Positions 62,607 to 64,000 of a stretch of DNA of 64,000 bases are shown here, piece after piece. The notes under the pieces are model-generated. The model had not been told where the DNA came from and searched no databases. It saw only the letters and a program-made list of their open reading frames with translations. Every line of letters starts with the position of its first letter. Position 1 is the stretch's first letter. The position numbers and the translations under genes were made by a program. The stretch spans positions 62,001-126,000 of the forward strand of contig JAFIGD010000001.1 in assembly GCA_020831625.1 (NCBI GenBank), given 5' to 3'. Origin of the DNA: Verrucomicrobiota bacterium. Its GTDB lineage: Bacteria > Verrucomicrobiota > Kiritimatiellia > SS1-B-03-39 > UBA6053.

Positions 62607-64000
62607 CGTTCACGTTCACGGGGAATCCCGAGAATTCCAATCAGTTCCATCGCGCCTTCGTGCTTCCAATGATACTCGGACAAAACACGCCAGGCCAGGC
62701 GTCTGGCCTGATCCGGATCACCTCTCCGGGCGGCAGAGAACGCGAGCTCCGTCAGGGTGTCGGCGAATTCAAGATCCTCATCGGTTATCACTCTGAAAAT
62801 CTGATATCGCTCATTTGCCCAGAGGGGTTGAAACCAGACCGCTTCACGGGAAGCCCGCTCGAGGACATGCACCGCCGCGTGAGCGGGAGGATTAACAGCA
62901 TCCACCATGTATCGGGGCGTTTCTCTGGGATCATTTTCCGCCCCCAGGCTTCCGAAAGCATGCACATAAATCCGCGCGCCGTGTGAGACAGCCCAGTCGC
63001 GAAACTCGCGCTCCGTTTGCAGATAAAGGTGTTCGTAGAAAGCACGAACTTTCTCCCGAATACCCGGCGATTCAAACTTGGGGTGCAGCAAAATCGGCAT
63101 GCCGGTATCCGCCAGGATGGAGCCACTGACTCCAAAACCGGCTAAAACAGGCGCGGACGGCACTTCCAGCGCATTTAAAGCGCTGGTTAAACTCCGCAGC
63201 GCGTCATAAGACTGACCCGGATGCCCCCAGCGGTTGAACACACGGGGCTGCGAAAGCCCCATCTCTTCAAGCGCGCGGCGCATCATGGCCTGGTCAGCCG
63301 TTTCCATTCTTGCATTTGTGGGTTCAAAGAACAACATCCGGTGCAATTCAACGCCCGGAAGGATTAAAAGAAGTAATCCGGCAATCAGTTTACCAAGTCG
63401 GGGGATATTGGATAACCTTGCCAGTGCACCAAGCATACCGCCAATGGATGCCGCTGCAAAAAGGATCAAGTACACATGCATTCTGAAAAAAAGCACGTAC
63501 ATCGTCAACGTCACCAACGTGAACAGCAGAACATGCCTGGGAAACACGTCAGTGGATCGCTTTACAGCCCTGAACAAAAAAACCACCCCTGTAAGCAATG
63601 CCCAGAGAATGACCGGGAAATACGATTTTGTCAACAACCAAGTTGATGAATTCAAGGCGGGCGTCCACATGATCCGCTGGGCGTAACTCAGAACAGACGG
63701 GTCATACGGCTTTTGGTTGAGGTGAACAAGTTTAGCCCAAAACAACTCTCCAAAATGACTGTAATTGGTGACAAACACCCTTCCAATAAGCGTCCAGCAG
63801 ACTGCAAACAGGATGAACACAGCCGATAATGCCGGAAGCCTCAATGCGGTCAACCTCTTATGTCCAAGCAAGCAGAGAACCATGCACAAAATCATCACCG
63901 GGGAAAATAAAAAACCCTGTCCCCTCAAATATGGATGGGCAAGCGAGGCGAGCATCAGTCCGGCCGTCACAGAAATCCAATCCAATCGTCTGGCATCACG
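62603..64000 (-). CDS. Large membrane protein, probably a lipid-linked-sugar glycosyltransferase; 5' end beyond the window
   Basis: The frame is open to the right edge (466 codons inside). The N-terminal two thirds carry several membrane helices (AVFILFAVCWTLIGRVFV, FPVILWALLTGVVFLF, LLFTLVTLTMYVLFF, VYLILFAAASIGGMLGAL, LIAGLLLLILPGV). The rest is a soluble domain with TPR-like ends (AFSAARRGDPDQARRLAWRV). The multi-helix plus soluble C-terminal layout fits PMT/GT83-like glycosyltransferases; no catalytic motif is inside the window. It overlaps coaE by 4 bp (ATGA). The true start is outside the window. Confidence 0.7.
   Translation of the reverse strand, partial: RDARRLDWISVTAGLMLASLAHPYLRGQGFLFSPVMILCMVLCLLGHKRLTALRLPALSAVFILFAVCWTLIGRVFVTNYSHFGELFWAKLVHLNQKPYDPSVLSYAQRIMWTPALNSSTWLLTKSYFPVILWALLTGVVFLFRAVKRSTDVFPRHVLLFTLVTLTMYVLFFRMHVYLILFAAASIGGMLGALARLSNIPRLGKLIAGLLLLILPGVELHRMLFFEPTNARMETADQAMMRRALEEMGLSQPRVFNRWGHPGQSYDALRSLTSALNALEVPSAPVLAGFGVSGSILADTGMPILLHPKFESPGIREKVRAFYEHLYLQTEREFRDWAVSHGARIYVHAFGSLGAENDPRETPRYMVDAVNPPAHAAVHVLERASREAVWFQPLWANERYQIFRVITDEDLEFADTLTELAFSAARRGDPDQARRLAWRVLSEYHWKHEGAMELIGILGIPRERER

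Overview
The window is a GC-rich, gene-dense bacterial chromosome segment, probably from the PVC superphylum and most likely Verrucomicrobiota. The pointers are a pseudopilin-like protein with a type IV N-terminus, a PEP-CTERM surface protein, GntR/LacI hybrid regulation of glycan genes, many glycoside hydrolases, and a Rho factor with a long disordered insert. The assignment is inference; there is no rRNA here. Central metabolism suggests a facultative heterotroph: homodimeric-E1 pyruvate dehydrogenase, 2-oxoglutarate dehydrogenase and citrate synthase sit alongside pyruvate formate-lyase.

Layout. 1-7055 (minus): aceE-aceF-lpd, then a metallophosphoesterase and a sugar isomerase cut by the left edge; three 19-bp palindromes on an exact 31-bp period lie after lpd. 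7056-7571 is the only long gene-free stretch. It holds an attenuator-like hairpin, a direct repeat and a 162-bp imperfect inverted repeat. A serine hydrolase, cutA and pflB follow.

11637-29407 is a glycan-utilisation island, probably for beta-1,3-glucan such as laminarin. It encodes a GntR/LacI hybrid regulator, a cytoplasmic GH30, a small lipoprotein, a pseudopilin-like protein, a PEP-CTERM protein, a 1,123-residue uncharacterised protein with a GH94-like look, a three-gene sugar ABC importer without ATPase, two clan GH-A hydrolases, a TPR-like protein and a GH81 glucanase with an inserted module. A shared pseudo-palindrome (AACATAC-N5-GTATGTT) precedes three of its transcription units and is the best candidate operator of the regulator.

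29569-64000 is mainly housekeeping: fabI, tRNA-Ser(GCU), trkA-trkH, mutY, a repeat-rich tail-anchored protein, trxA-aroC-cdd-purB-polyprenyl-phosphate sugar transferase, sucA-sucB-zinc-ribbon protein-argF-GT9, a ring-cleaving dioxygenase, a TIM-barrel isomerase, argH, leuB-membrane protein-fucosidase, gltA, queF, a heavy-metal-binding lipoprotein, coaBC, a GH10 xylanase, rho, coaE and a membrane protein cut by the right edge. The sucAB operon has no E3, so the lpd of the pyruvate dehydrogenase operon probably serves both complexes. Many genes overlap by 4 bp (ATGA/GTGA), indicating tightly coupled operons.

All functions come from reading translated sequence by eye; no database search was run.
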